Source: Novosphingobium sp. B1
Lineage (GTDB): Bacteria > Pseudomonadota > Alphaproteobacteria > Sphingomonadales > Sphingomonadaceae
Length of the DNA stretch: 64,000 nucleotides
NCBI RefSeq assembly: GCF_900176395.1
Contig: NZ_FWXL01000008.1
Coordinates: forward strand, 101,849-165,848
Direction of reading: 5' to 3'
The translations under genes were made by a program, and so were the position numbers. The number at the start of each line of letters is the position of its first letter. Position 1 is the stretch's first letter. The notes beneath the pieces were generated by a model. It made no database searches. It saw only the letters and a list, made by a program, of their open reading frames with translations, and had not been told where the DNA came from. Below are positions 1 to 8,143 of this stretch, piece by piece.

Positions 1-184
1 GGTTCCAGATTTCCTGCGGCGGCACCAGCTCCCCATCCTTGGCATAGCGCATGGCCTTCGAGAAATCAGCGCTGTCCATCTTGAAGGTGACACCCTGTTC
101 CTCGCCCAGCCAGTCGCGGAAAGGCGCGACCATGTGCAGCAGCACCTCGTCGCAATCGCTGACGATCAGGGGGCGGCTACTCAT
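1..184 (-). CDS. HAD-superfamily hydrolase, 5' end only (runs off left edge)
   Basis: The first 61 codons of a minus-strand gene are visible; the rest lies beyond the left edge. The start codon overlaps the stop of the DUF3572 gene upstream (ATGA), so the two are probably translated together. The N-terminus carries VSDCDEVLL, a beta strand followed by an Asp-x-Asp nucleophile motif as in HAD-type phosphatases, and then a tryptophan/charged helix (FRDWLGEEQG). No catalytic motif beyond the first can be seen, so the substrate is unknown. Confidence 0.65.
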   Translation of the reverse strand, partial: MSSRPLIVSDCDEVLLHMVAPFRDWLGEEQGVTFKMDSADFSKAMRYAKDGELVPPQEIWN

Positions 185-489
185 GACAATTCCTTCCGGG
201 CGGCAATCAGGGTTTCAGGCGAGATGTCGAGAGCGAAGGCCGCGTTGACAAGGTCTGCCTCATGGTTGGCGAGAAAATCGAGCACGGCGCCGAGCATGGC
301 CGGATCGCCGAGACCTGCGCGAAGTTCGTCGGGCGTCAGGCCGGTGAGGCCCAGGAAGCGTTCGGCGCGGTCCCCGTCCGACAGGACCCAGCCGAGCGCC
401 TGCAACGCCAAAGCGGAAGGATCGACGGGGGAGGAAGGTTCGCGGATGATTGTCAGGGACCTTTGCTGGCAATAAGGATGCGCGCGCAA
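181..489 (-). CDS. DUF3572 family protein
   Basis: Small acidic helical protein of about 100 residues matching the alphaproteobacterial DUF3572 family. The recognisable core is ALALQALGWVLSDGDRAERF followed by LTGLTPDELRAGLGDPAML and a C-terminal ISPETLIAARKEL. Function is unknown. The start is uncertain: no ATG lies in frame before the divergent divK gene, so I used the TTG at 489; the conserved part begins about 20 residues later. Its 3' end overlaps the start of the HAD hydrolase gene by 4 bp, indicating one transcription unit. Confidence 0.7.
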   Translation of the reverse strand: MRAHPYCQQRSLTIIREPSSPVDPSALALQALGWVLSDGDRAERFLGLTGLTPDELRAGLGDPAMLGAVLDFLANHEADLVNAAFALDISPETLIAARKELS

Positions 490-511
490 GCTTTCGGGAA
501 CAGGCGCGTCA

Positions 512-874
512 GTGGCAAGAAGAATTCTGGTTGTCGAGGACAACGACCTCAACCGCAAGCTGTTCTGCGACCTGTTGCGCGCCAAGGGCTTCGAGGTGGA
601 GCCAGTGGCCGACGGCAGGGAGGCGATCGAGAAGACGCGCCTGTTCATGCCGCATCTGGTGATCATGGACATCCAGTTGCCCAACATCTCGGGCATGGAC
701 CTGATCGAGGCGATCAAGGCCGACGAGGAGCTGAAGGCGATCCCGATCCTCGCCGTTACCGCCTATGCCGGTAAGGGCGACGAGGAAGCGATCCGGGCCG
801 CCGGTGCCGAAGGCTACCTTGCCAAGCCAGTATCGATCGGCCCCTTCATGGTGGCGGTCAACGCGTTGGTCTGA
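512..874 (+). CDS. divK: Single-domain response regulator, DivK orthologue
   Basis: A 120-residue stand-alone receiver domain with no output domain. Acidic pocket residues are in VVEDNDLNRKLF (about E9-D10), the phospho-acceptor is Asp53 in IMDIQLPNISGMD, the switch Thr is in LAVTAYAGKGD and the conserved Lys is in YLAKPVS. The ENDLNxKLF and AVTAYAxKGDEE blocks are typical of DivK, which in alphaproteobacteria relays phosphoryl groups between PleC/DivJ-type kinases and controls the DivL-CckA-CtrA cell-cycle pathway. Start is GTG at 512, divergent from the DUF3572 gene. The assignment is by family resemblance; other single-domain receivers are possible but less likely. Confidence 0.88.
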   Translation: MARRILVVEDNDLNRKLFCDLLRAKGFEVEPVADGREAIEKTRLFMPHLVIMDIQLPNISGMDLIEAIKADEELKAIPILAVTAYAGKGDEEAIRAAGAEGYLAKPVSIGPFMVAVNALV

Positions 875-878
875 ACGC

Positions 879-1487
879 TTACATCGCCATGGCGACGCTG
901 TGGGCGTGCTCTATGGCGAAGGTTACCACCGTCAGGCACAAGCCGGCCATGAAGCTCTTGTAGGCATAGGCCAGGTACTTGTACTTCTTGCGCTGCAGCA
1001 CCTGCCCGTTCTGGTAGATATCGTGGAGCATGGTGCGGAACACGGTTTCATCGGCGCGCAGTTCATCAAGGATCGAATCGGTCCATTCGCCTTCGTCCAT
1101 GTGGGTGAAGTAGCCGAAGAACAGCTTGTTGGCCTTGCCATCATTGAGCCTGGCCGACTTCGGGCTGCTGATCGAGGGCAGTACGGCAAAGACCGCGCAC
1201 ATCGCGGAAATGAAGGCGAACAGCGCAAGCACGCCCAGCGACCATGGCAGCGTGCCGTTCTTCGCCTGCCCTAGCGATATCGTGAAGACCAGGAAGGTCG
1301 CCCCCATCAGGATCGAGGCCTTGGCATCGGCCATCTGGCTGAGCGTGAGGTTGATCTGTTGCGAAGTGCGGACGAGGTGAATGGCGTGGTTCGAATATCC
1401 GGAAGGCGACGGCATGGAAGGCGCTGCCTTGGGAATCTCGGGCGAAGCTTGTGCCACTGGCCCCGGTGATGCTGCGTTATCGCCCAA
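879..1487 (-). CDS. DUF5706 (PycTM-like) membrane protein
   Basis: About 200 residues. The block HLVRTSQQINLTLSQMADAK followed by a hydrophobic segment (ASILMGATFLVFTISLG) is characteristic of the DUF5706 domain, used as the membrane effector (PycTM) in Pycsar anti-phage systems. Two more hydrophobic segments follow (SLGVLALFAFISAMCAVFAV and FMAGLCLTVVTFAI), separated by a soluble acidic stretch. I chose a TTG at 1487 because GGGGAGAGG lies 5-6 bp upstream; ATG at 1415 is an alternative that leaves the domain intact. No nucleotide cyclase gene is adjacent, so a Pycsar role is not shown. It diverges from the ACP/SPT operon. Confidence 0.65.
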   Translation of the reverse strand: MGDNAASPGPVAQASPEIPKAAPSMPSPSGYSNHAIHLVRTSQQINLTLSQMADAKASILMGATFLVFTISLGQAKNGTLPWSLGVLALFAFISAMCAVFAVLPSISSPKSARLNDGKANKLFFGYFTHMDEGEWTDSILDELRADETVFRTMLHDIYQNGQVLQRKKYKYLAYAYKSFMAGLCLTVVTFAIEHAHSVAMAM

Positions 1488-1643
1488 GATCGCCTCTCCC
1501 CGCTGGCGGCTTTTGCCGATAAGACGGGGATGGCACAGGGAGAGCCTTCTTGACAAGCAGGGGCAAAGGCCGCTTTTCCGCCGCAATCGTCTGGCAGGGG
1601 CCATGCCTGAGCACTGGGACCTCTGCCCATTGGAGAAGAATTG

Positions 1644-1883
1644 ATGGATCGCGCTGCAACTGCCGAAAAGATCGCCGAACTGATCGAGCCCTTCAACAAG
1701 AAGGGCATCGCGATCACCGAGGCCACGACCTTTGCCGGCGATCTGGAATGGGACAGCCTGACTGTGATGGACTTTGTCGCCGCGATCGAGGACGATTTCG
1801 ACATCATCATCAGCATGAACCAGCAGGCCGAGATCGAAACGTACGGCCAGTTGATCGACGCAGTGACCAAGCTGCAGGGATAA
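1644..1883 (+). CDS. Acyl carrier protein of the sphingolipid locus
   Basis: A 79-residue acidic acyl carrier protein. The phosphopantetheine attachment serine is in LEWDSLTVMDFVAAIEDDFD, the canonical DSL motif ahead of helix II. The ATG at 1644 follows GGAGAAGAA. It ends 5 bp before the serine palmitoyltransferase start, the arrangement known from sphingomonads, where a dedicated ACP supplies the acyl thioester to SPT. From this context its job is inferred to be acyl delivery for sphingoid-base synthesis rather than general fatty acid synthesis. Confidence 0.9.
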   Translation: MDRAATAEKIAELIEPFNKKGIAITEATTFAGDLEWDSLTVMDFVAAIEDDFDIIISMNQQAEIETYGQLIDAVTKLQG

Positions 1884-1888
1884 GCCCG

Positions 1889-3088
1889 ATGACCGACCTT
1901 TTCAGCAAGTTCGATCCGCTGATCGAGCAGCGCCGCGCCCTGCTTGCCGGTGGCGTGGAAGACCCGTTCAACCTTGTCATGGAACGGGTGATCAGCCCCA
2001 CCGTGGCTGTCTGCAACGGGCGCGAGACGATCCTGCTCGGCACCTACAACTACATGGGCATGACCTTCGACCCCGATGTGATCGCATCGGGCAAGCAGGC
2101 GCTGGACGATTACGGTTCGGGCACCACCGGCAGCCGCGTTCTCAACGGCACTTACGCCGGACACAAGCTGTGCGAGGAAGCGCTCAAGGAGTTCTATGGC
2201 ATGGACCATGCCATGGTGTTCTCCACTGGCTACCAGGCCAACCTCGGGATCATCAGCACGATCGCCGGCAAGGGTGACTACATCATCCTCGACATCGACA
2301 GTCACGCCTCGATCTGGGACGGCTGCAAGATGGGCGATGCCGAAGTGGTGCCGTTCAAGCACAACGACATCGAGGCCATGGAAAAGCGCCTCAAGCGCGT
2401 GCCAGAGGGCGCGGGTAAGCTGGTCGTGCTCGAAGGCGTTTATTCGATGCTGGGCGACATCGCACCGCTCAAGGAAATGATCCGCATCGCCAAGGAACAC
2501 GGCGCGATGGTGCTGGTCGACGAAGCGCACTCGATGGGCTTCATCGGCCCCAACGGGCGTGGCGTGGCCGAGGATCAGGGCTGCCTGGCAGACGTCGACT
2601 TCGTGATCGGCACTTTCTCCAAGTCGGTCGGCACGGTTGGCGGCTTCTGCGTTTCGAACCACCCCAAGTTCGAGATCATGCGGCTGGTGTGCCGTCCCTA
2701 TGTGTTCACCGCCTCGCTCCCGCCAAGCGTGGTGCACACTGCGGCAACATCGATCCGCAAGCTGATGCATGCCGGAAACAAGCGCGCGCACTTGTGGGAA
2801 AACTCCAAGACGCTGCACAAGGGCTTGCGGGACAAGGGTTTCCAGCTTGGTACCAGCGAGCCGCAAAGCGCGATCATCGCAGTAATCATGCCCGATCTGA
2901 AACGCGGCGCGGCGATGTGGGAAGCGCTTCTGCATGAGGGGCTCTACGTCAACCTCGCGCGTCCGCCGGCAACGCCTGCGGGCATGACGCTGCTGCGTTG
3001 CTCGCTCTGCGCCGAACATTCCGCCGATCAGGTCGAGACGATCATCGGCATGTTCGAGCGCGCCGGAAAGGCCGTGGGAATCATCTGA
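1889..3088 (+). CDS. spt: Serine palmitoyltransferase (PLP-dependent, soluble bacterial type)
   Basis: A 399-residue enzyme of the alpha-oxoamine synthase family. It condenses L-serine with palmitoyl thioester to 3-ketodihydrosphingosine, the first step of sphingolipid synthesis, in the cytoplasm. Visible landmarks: NYMGMTFDPDVI near residue 50, GSGTTGSRVLNGTYAGH for substrate binding, DIDSHASIWDG, VDEAHSMGFIG for the PLP ring, and the Schiff-base lysine Lys245 in GTFSKSVGTVGGF. Length and motifs fit the homodimeric Sphingomonas enzyme rather than KBL or BioF, and the upstream ACP supports this. Its TGA overlaps the ATG of the next gene. Confidence 0.92.
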   Translation: MTDLFSKFDPLIEQRRALLAGGVEDPFNLVMERVISPTVAVCNGRETILLGTYNYMGMTFDPDVIASGKQALDDYGSGTTGSRVLNGTYAGHKLCEEALKEFYGMDHAMVFSTGYQANLGIISTIAGKGDYIILDIDSHASIWDGCKMGDAEVVPFKHNDIEAMEKRLKRVPEGAGKLVVLEGVYSMLGDIAPLKEMIRIAKEHGAMVLVDEAHSMGFIGPNGRGVAEDQGCLADVDFVIGTFSKSVGTVGGFCVSNHPKFEIMRLVCRPYVFTASLPPSVVHTAATSIRKLMHAGNKRAHLWENSKTLHKGLRDKGFQLGTSEPQSAIIAVIMPDLKRGAAMWEALLHEGLYVNLARPPATPAGMTLLRCSLCAEHSADQVETIIGMFERAGKAVGII

Positions 3089-3900
3089 TGCGGGCGATTA
3101 TTGCCGGTGTGCTTGCTTTTGCGGCAATGCCTGCGCTTGCGCAGAATGCCGCACCTGTCGTGGTGACGCCGCCGGGCGAAGGCATGATCGAAAAGCCATG
3201 CCCTGCCGACCAGCGCGGGCTGAACTTTGCGCATCCCTATGTCCGGCAATATGACTGGGCATGGGAATGCCGCTATGCAGCTGCCGACAAGCAGCTCGCG
3301 CAGGCACCGCGCGTGGTGTTCATCGGCGATTCGATCACCGAGAACTGGGTCGGGCTTGCACCTACGCTGTTCGTCGCAGGTGCGGTGGGCCGAGGGATCA
3401 GCGGGCAGACCAGCCCGCAGATTCTGGTGCGGTTCTATCAGGACGTGGTGCGTCTGCGGCCAAGGGTGGTGCACATCATGATCGGCACCAACGACCTTGC
3501 CGGCAATACCGGACCCAACAGCGCGGAGATGTACACAAACCATGTCGCCGCGATGGTGGATCTTGCCAAGGCCAACGGAATTGCCGTGGTCATCGGCAGC
3601 ATTCTGCCCGCCGCAAAGTTTCCGTGGAAGCCGGCCCTGGCACCGGCGCGGCAGGTCGTGGCGCTAAACGCCTGGCTGAAGGATTACGCCAGGGTGCGCG
3701 GCGCGGCCTACGCCGATTATCATGCAGCGCTGGTCAATGCCGAAGGCGGCATCAATCCCGATCTGGCGCCCGATGGGATCCACCCCAACGCGAAGGGCTA
3801 TGCCGTGATGGAGCCGATCGCCAAGGCGGCCATCGCCGAGGCGGAGAGGCTGACCACGGCGAAGCCTGATCCCAAAGCCGCCGCGCCCAGGAAGCGCTGA
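3088..3900 (+). CDS. Secreted SGNH/GDSL hydrolase
   Basis: A 270-residue protein with a cleavable signal peptide (MRAIIAGVLAFAAMPALAQN). The SGNH blocks are visible: VVFIGDSITENW (nucleophile Ser, block I), GRGISGQTSPQIL (Gly block), IMIGTNDLAGNTG (Asn block) and PDGIHPNAKGY (catalytic Asp-x-x-His). Such enzymes are periplasmic esterases, lipases or acyl-sugar hydrolases. The start overlaps the SPT stop (TGATG), so it is in the sphingolipid operon; a role in deacylating or trimming an envelope lipid is inferred only. Substrate unknown. Confidence 0.88.
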   Translation: MRAIIAGVLAFAAMPALAQNAAPVVVTPPGEGMIEKPCPADQRGLNFAHPYVRQYDWAWECRYAAADKQLAQAPRVVFIGDSITENWVGLAPTLFVAGAVGRGISGQTSPQILVRFYQDVVRLRPRVVHIMIGTNDLAGNTGPNSAEMYTNHVAAMVDLAKANGIAVVIGSILPAAKFPWKPALAPARQVVALNAWLKDYARVRGAAYADYHAALVNAEGGINPDLAPDGIHPNAKGYAVMEPIAKAAIAEAERLTTAKPDPKAAAPRKR

Positions 3901-3903
3901 GGC

Positions 3904-4791
3904 CTAATCCGCGCCGTGGCGTTCGAGCCAGCGGGCGCGGATCGCATCGGAGCCGTCGCGGCTGCCGTCATGGCTCCAGCCGGGCTCGCGGATCAGGTAT
4001 GAAAGCTTGTGGCGCAGCGGCGCGCGCCAGAAATCGGCCAGCATCCCCCGCCATTCGTGGAATGCGGCATGCAGGAGGTGGAAGCTGCCGAGCTGCTTGA
4101 CGATGCCATAGCGTATCGCAAGATCGTCACGCTCGCGCTGGAAGGTGCCGAACAGGCGGTCCCAGATGATCAGCGCACCGGCATAGTTGCGATCGAGATA
4201 GAGCGGATTGGTGGCGTGGTGGACGCGGTGGTGCGATGGCGTATTGAACACCGCCTCGAACCAGCGCGGCATGCGGCCGACCGCCTCGGTATGGATCCAG
4301 AACTGATAGATCAGGTTGGCGCCGCCCACGGTGACCAGCATCGCCGGATGGAAGCCGAGAAAGGCAGGCCAGATCCGGAAGATGAACGACAGCGCAAAGA
4401 AGCCGGTCCAGGTCTGACGCAGGGCTGTCGACAGGTTGTAGTGCTGGCTTGAATGGTGATTGACGTGGCTCGCCCAGAACCAGCGGACGCGGTGTCCGGT
4501 GCGGTGCGCCCAGTAATAGTTGAAGTCATCAAGCACGAAGCAGCCGATCCACGCGACCCAAGCGAATGGCACAGTCGCGACGCGATGGTCGTAGAGCCAC
4601 ACGGCGGCCGCAAAAACGGTGCCGGCCGTGAGCGCGCCGGCAACAGTGCTGCCGAGGCCGAGTGCAAGGCTGGTGAGCGTGTCGCGCGGTTCGTACTTTT
4701 GCGGCGCGCGGCGCGCAGCCCAGATCATCTCCGTAAGCACCATGACCACGAAGAACGGCACGGCATAAGTGACGACGTCGATCGGTTTCAT
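3904..4791 (-). CDS. Fatty acid hydroxylase / sterol desaturase family membrane protein
   Basis: A 295-residue integral membrane protein with the di-iron histidine clusters of the fatty acid hydroxylase superfamily: HRTGH, HVNHHSSQHYN and SHHRVHHATN. At least four hydrophobic segments are visible (for example VVTYAVPFFVVMVLTEMIW and FAWVAWIGCFVL). It converges on the SPT operon, its stop 3 bp beyond that of the SGNH hydrolase. In sphingomonads, sphingolipids carry hydroxylated chains, so an activity on the fatty acyl or sphingoid chain is a reasonable inference, not demonstrated. Its start overlaps the stop of the upstream 147-residue gene. Confidence 0.85.
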   Translation of the reverse strand: MKPIDVVTYAVPFFVVMVLTEMIWAARRAPQKYEPRDTLTSLALGLGSTVAGALTAGTVFAAAVWLYDHRVATVPFAWVAWIGCFVLDDFNYYWAHRTGHRVRWFWASHVNHHSSQHYNLSTALRQTWTGFFALSFIFRIWPAFLGFHPAMLVTVGGANLIYQFWIHTEAVGRMPRWFEAVFNTPSHHRVHHATNPLYLDRNYAGALIIWDRLFGTFQRERDDLAIRYGIVKQLGSFHLLHAAFHEWRGMLADFWRAPLRHKLSYLIREPGWSHDGSRDGSDAIRARWLERHGAD

Positions 4792-5231
4792 GCCGCGGCT
4801 CCGAGACGGCGCAGGCTGGCAGCCCAGACTTGCGCCTGATCGCCAAGATCAAGCGTGACCTTGCCAAAGCGGCGATCGTCAGTGGCGATGGTCAGGAAGC
4901 GCCCATCGAGGCGAACGCCGGCATGGCTGGTCAGTTCGCGCGCGGCAAAGTGGCTGCCATGCTGGCGGATCAGCAAGACGCGTCCGAGCGTGTCGCGAGC
5001 AAGTGCGCCGATGCCGGCACGGTCAACGACCACATCGCGCGCATCGAAGCCGCAGATCGCGTCTTCGGCAAGGGCGCACGCCTCGTCAGCGTCCTGGATG
5101 CGCGGATCACCGCCCAGGCCGATCCGGCGAGCCAGCCACGCCAGCACGAGGATCGCGATAAGCGAGCCAAGCAGTTGCATGGCCTTTGCGGCCTGCGGAT
5201 TGGCCAGCACGCTGGCGAGTATCGCGTTCAC
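4788..5231 (-). CDS. Hypothetical single-pass membrane protein
   Basis: A 147-residue protein of no family I recognise. GTG at 5231 follows a strong purine tract (GGGGGAGGGG). The N-terminus is hydrophobic (LLGSLIAILVLAWLARRIGL), followed by a soluble part with alternating acidic and hydrophobic residues, including a DARDVVVDRAG segment and a predicted beta-rich C-terminus (FLTIATDDRRFGKVTLDLGD). It overlaps the hydroxylase/desaturase gene downstream by 4 bp and follows the TIGR01244-type gene by about 20 bp, so all three look like one leftward operon. Confidence 0.7.
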   Translation of the reverse strand: MNAILASVLANPQAAKAMQLLGSLIAILVLAWLARRIGLGGDPRIQDADEACALAEDAICGFDARDVVVDRAGIGALARDTLGRVLLIRQHGSHFAARELTSHAGVRLDGRFLTIATDDRRFGKVTLDLGDQAQVWAASLRRLGAAA

Positions 5232-5250
5232 CCCCTCCCCCAAGGTGCGT

Positions 5251-5685
5251 TCAGCCGACCTGCGCGGCCAGCATGTCGACCGTGGCGCGGATCGGCGCGA
5301 TGTCGTACCCGGCTCCTGCAGCCCTTTCGGCAATCTCATCGGGATTGAGACCGGACCGGGCCTGCGCCAGTGCCCAGAGCAGGGTCGAGCGCGTGCCCGA
5401 ACGGCAATAGGCGAGCACCGGTGCATCGCCAGCCTGCGCCAGCGCCTGCTGCATGGCTTCGACCTGCGGCATCGAGAACCCCGCATGGCTGACCGGAATC
5501 GCGACATAGCCCATGCCTGCGTCCTTGGCAGCCGCCTCGATCTGCGGGCCGGGCGTCTGATCGTCGGACTCGCCTTCCGGGCGGTTGTTGATGATCAGGC
5601 CGATGCCCAGCGCCTTGGCATAGGCCACTTCGGCTAGGCCGATCTGGGGGCTGGCAAAGGTCTTGTCGTCAATCTTGCGAAACAT
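5251..5685 (-). CDS. TIGR01244 family sulfurtransferase/phosphatase-like protein
   Basis: A 144-residue protein beginning MFRKIDDKTFASPQI, the usual opening of the TIGR01244 (beta-lactamase-hydrolase-like N domain) family. It has LIINNRPEGESDDQ and an active-site loop VLAYCRSGTRSTLLWAL whose Cys and Arg resemble dual-specificity phosphatase/rhodanese P-loops. In other bacteria the domain is fused to BigR/Blh persulfide dioxygenases; here it stands alone. A role in sulfur or persulfide metabolism is family-based. It is the first gene of the leftward operon ending in the hydroxylase/desaturase. Confidence 0.82.
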   Translation of the reverse strand: MFRKIDDKTFASPQIGLAEVAYAKALGIGLIINNRPEGESDDQTPGPQIEAAAKDAGMGYVAIPVSHAGFSMPQVEAMQQALAQAGDAPVLAYCRSGTRSTLLWALAQARSGLNPDEIAERAAGAGYDIAPIRATVDMLAAQVG

Positions 5686-5823
5686 CGGTCGAGTCCTGAT
5701 AACCTGCGGGCAATTGCTTCTGCCCAATGCGGCTTCCCCGGGCAAGTGTGCGCCGCGCTAATGCGAAAACGGACACAAAAGCCACAGTTTTCGGGACGAA
5801 TTGTGGCTGACCTGTCGATTCCG

Positions 5824-5852
5824 TTAGCGGTCTTGTGTTTTTGCTCTATAGT
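5824..5852 (+). promoter_or_regulatory. Candidate promoter of the cold-shock-domain gene
   Basis: TTAGCG (5824) and TATAGT (5847) are separated by 17 bp. Transcription would start near 5859, giving a leader of about 120 nt before the ATG at 5978. Long leaders are usual for cold-shock mRNAs. The rest of 5686-5977 shows no gene. Confidence 0.4.
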
Positions 5853-5977
5853 CTTGGGCGCAAAGGTGAGGTCCGGCCTATTGAGTCCGGTACTGATTCC
5901 TTCGTCGCGCCGCCGGCTCCCGCGTCCGGCCTGCGGTGCCGGGAAGGTTGGGGCGGATTGAAGGTCTATTGATTTCT

Positions 5978-6778
5978 ATGGGTTTTGACAGAGGGCGGCG
6001 CGGTCGCGGCAGAGACAAGCGCGACGGATTCGGCGACGAGGGCGGTTTCGATCCCTACGGCGGTGGCGGTTTCGGTGGCGGCGGCGGTTATGGTGACCGC
6101 GGCGGCTTCGGAGGCGGTGATCGCTTCGGTGGCGGCGGCGGACGCGGCGGCTTTGGCGGCGGTGATCGCGGCGGCTTCGGCGGTGGCGATCGTGGCGGCT
6201 TCGGCGGCGGTGATCGCGGCGGCTTCAGCGGCGGTCCGCGTGGCGGCGGCGGTGGCGGCTTCGGCGGCCCGCGCGGCGGCGGCATGCCTGCCCAGGTTGT
6301 CGGCACCGGCAAGGGTGTCGTGAAGTTCTTCAATGGCCAGAAGGGCTTCGGTTTCATCTCGCGCGAAGACGGCGGCGAAGATGTTTTCGTGCACATCAGC
6401 GCAGTTGAACGTGCAGGCCTCGAAGGCCTGGCTGAAGGCCAGACGCTCGAGTTCAACCTCGTCGATCGTGGTGGAAAGATCTCGGCTGCCGACCTTCAGG
6501 TCGTTGGCGATGTCATCCCCGTCGCGGCAAAGCCCGCTGCGCCGCAGCGCGAGCTGACCGGCGAAAAGGCAACCGGCACGGTCAAGTTCTTCAACGCGAT
6601 GAAGGGCTTCGGCTTCATCACGCGTGACGACGGCCAGCCGGACGCGTTCGTGCACATCAGTGCCGTGGAGCGCTCGGGCCTGCGCGAACTGAACGAAGGC
6701 GACAAGCTGGAATTCGACCTCGAGGTCGATCGACGAGGCAAGCACTCGGCGGTCAACCTGGTGCCGATTCAGGGTTGA
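5978..6778 (+). CDS. Glycine-rich protein with two cold-shock domains
   Basis: A 266-residue nucleic-acid-binding protein. Residues about 1-105 are RGG/glycine-rich with repeats of GGFGGGDR. Then come two cold-shock domains: the first (about 113-175) starts [15 protein letters not shown] and has [10 protein letters not shown]; the second (about 195-262) starts [15 protein letters not shown] and has AFVHISAVE. These contain the RNP1 and RNP2 motifs. Tandem CSD proteins are common in alphaproteobacteria and act as RNA chaperones; the long N-terminal glycine/arginine tail is the unusual part. Start chosen at 5978 because the upstream ATG at 5936 lies in leader-like sequence. Confidence 0.9.
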   Translation: MGFDRGRRGRGRDKRDGFGDEGGFDPYGGGGFGGGGGYGDRGGFGGGDRFGGGGGRGGFGGGDRGGFGGGDRGGFGGGDRGGFSGGPRGGGGGGFGGPRGGGMPAQVVGTGKGVVKFFNGQKGFGFISREDGGEDVFVHISAVERAGLEGLAEGQTLEFNLVDRGGKISAADLQVVGDVIPVAAKPAAPQRELTGEKATGTVKFFNAMKGFGFITRDDGQPDAFVHISAVERSGLRELNEGDKLEFDLEVDRRGKHSAVNLVPIQG

Positions 6779-6836
6779 TCCCGATTGCAACGCTTCCGGT
6801 AGTCTGACCGGCAGCCTGCAACACATACGCGCACAG

Positions 6837-6870
6837 ATGGCGGTCCTGAAGGGCCGCCATTTGTCGTTTG
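6837..6870 (+). terminator. Intrinsic terminator after the cold-shock gene
   Basis: A 10-bp stem (ATGGCGGTCC with GGGCCGCCAT, one G-T wobble) closes a TGAA tetraloop at 6837-6860, followed by a T-rich run (TTGTCGTTTGTC). It lies 58 bp after the stop codon and before argD. Confidence 0.65.
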
Positions 6871-6949
6871 TCGATTCCCCTTTTTCTATCTGGCGCACGC
6901 AGTATTGTTGCGTGATCCGGAAACATTCGTGACTGAACAGGAGAGCTCT

Positions 6950-8143
6950 ATGTCGATCACCCCGCTGATGCCCGTGTACCCCCGGTGCGGCGTGCGTCCG
7001 GTGCGAGGCGAGCATTGCCACCTGATTTCCGAGGACGGCACGCGCTACCTCGATTTCGCCAGCGGCATCGCTGTGAACCTGCTCGGCCACTCGAATGAGC
7101 ATCTCATCGGCACGATTCAGAAGCAGGCCGCGACGCTGATGCACGTGTCGAACCTCTACGGCAGTCCGCAGGGTGAACACCTTGCCCAGCGGCTGGTCGA
7201 TCTGACCTTTGCCGATACCGTGTTCTTCACAAACTCTGGCGCCGAAGCGGTCGAGTGCGCGATCAAGACGGCGCGGGCCTATCACTCGGCAGCCGGCAAC
7301 GATCACAAGTATGAGCTGATCACCTTCAAGAACGCCTTCCATGGCCGCACCATGGCAACGATCAGCGCCTCCAATCAGGAGAAGATGCACAAGGGCTTCC
7401 TGCCACTGCTGGAAGGTTTCAAGTACGTCGATTTTGACGACCTTGAGGGCGCGAAGGCGGCGATGGGCCCGAATACCGCCGGATTCCTTGTCGAACCCAT
7501 CCAGGGCGAAGGCGGCATCCGCGACGCTTCGGAAGAATTCCTGAAGGGCCTGCGCGCGCTGTGCGACGAGCATGACCTCGTGCTGATCTTCGACGAGGTG
7601 CAGTGCGGCGTCGCGCGCACGGGTACGCTTTATGCCTACGAACAGTACGGCATCACGCCAGACGTGATGGCCACGGCCAAGGGCATTGGCGGCGGCTTCC
7701 CGATGGGCGCCTGCCTCGCGACCGAGAAGGCCGCGCGCGGCATGGTCGCCGGCACGCATGGCAGCACCTACGGCGGAAACCCCCTGGCGATGGCGGCCGG
7801 CGAGGCCGTGCTTGATGTTGTCGCCAACGAGGCATTCCTGGGCGAAGTGCGCGCCAAGGGTGAGCGGCTGCGTGGCCGGATCGAACAGTTCATCGGCAAT
7901 TACCCCGATATGTTCATCGGCGTGCGCGGACGGGGGCTGATGCTGGGCCTGATGATGAAGATCGAGCCGCGCCCGTTCGTCGCCCACATGCGCGACAACC
8001 ATCAGTTGCTGACAGTTTCGGCCGGTGACAACACCGTGCGCGTGATCCCGCCACTGGTGATCGACGACAGTCACATCGACGAGTTCATGGAAAAGCTTTC
8101 GGCGGCAGCCGCAAGTTACCAGCCGGAACTGGTCGCATCATGA
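6950..8143 (+). CDS. argD: Acetylornithine aminotransferase
   Basis: A 397-residue class III PLP aminotransferase that makes N-acetylornithine from N-acetylglutamate semialdehyde in arginine synthesis (and may act on succinyl-DAP in lysine synthesis). Seen: [33 protein letters not shown] for PLP phosphate, [26 protein letters not shown] and the PLP lysine in [15 protein letters not shown]. The ATG at 6950 is preceded by CAGGAGAG. The stop overlaps the argF start (ATGA), so ArgD and ArgF are translationally coupled. Confidence 0.95.
   Translation: MSITPLMPVYPRCGVRPVRGEHCHLISEDGTRYLDFASGIAVNLLGHSNEHLIGTIQKQAATLMHVSNLYGSPQGEHLAQRLVDLTFADTVFFTNSGAEAVECAIKTARAYHSAAGNDHKYELITFKNAFHGRTMATISASNQEKMHKGFLPLLEGFKYVDFDDLEGAKAAMGPNTAGFLVEPIQGEGGIRDASEEFLKGLRALCDEHDLVLIFDEVQCGVARTGTLYAYEQYGITPDVMATAKGIGGGFPMGACLATEKAARGMVAGTHGSTYGGNPLAMAAGEAVLDVVANEAFLGEVRAKGERLRGRIEQFIGNYPDMFIGVRGRGLMLGLMMKIEPRPFVAHMRDNHQLLTVSAGDNTVRVIPPLVIDDSHIDEFMEKLSAAAASYQPELVAS

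Noticed and set aside
879..1487. A complete Pycsar defence system
   Set aside because: Only the effector-like domain is present; no cyclase gene lies on either side.
6106..6270. Regular spaced repeats that might suggest a CRISPR array
   Set aside because: They are in-frame glycine codon repeats (GGFGGGDR) inside the cold-shock gene, without unique spacers.
5966..8074. A 702-codon open frame on the minus strand opposite the cold-shock gene and argD
   Set aside because: Its sequence is low-complexity Ala/Thr antisense of the Gly-rich repeats and has no domain; the plus-strand genes are unambiguous.
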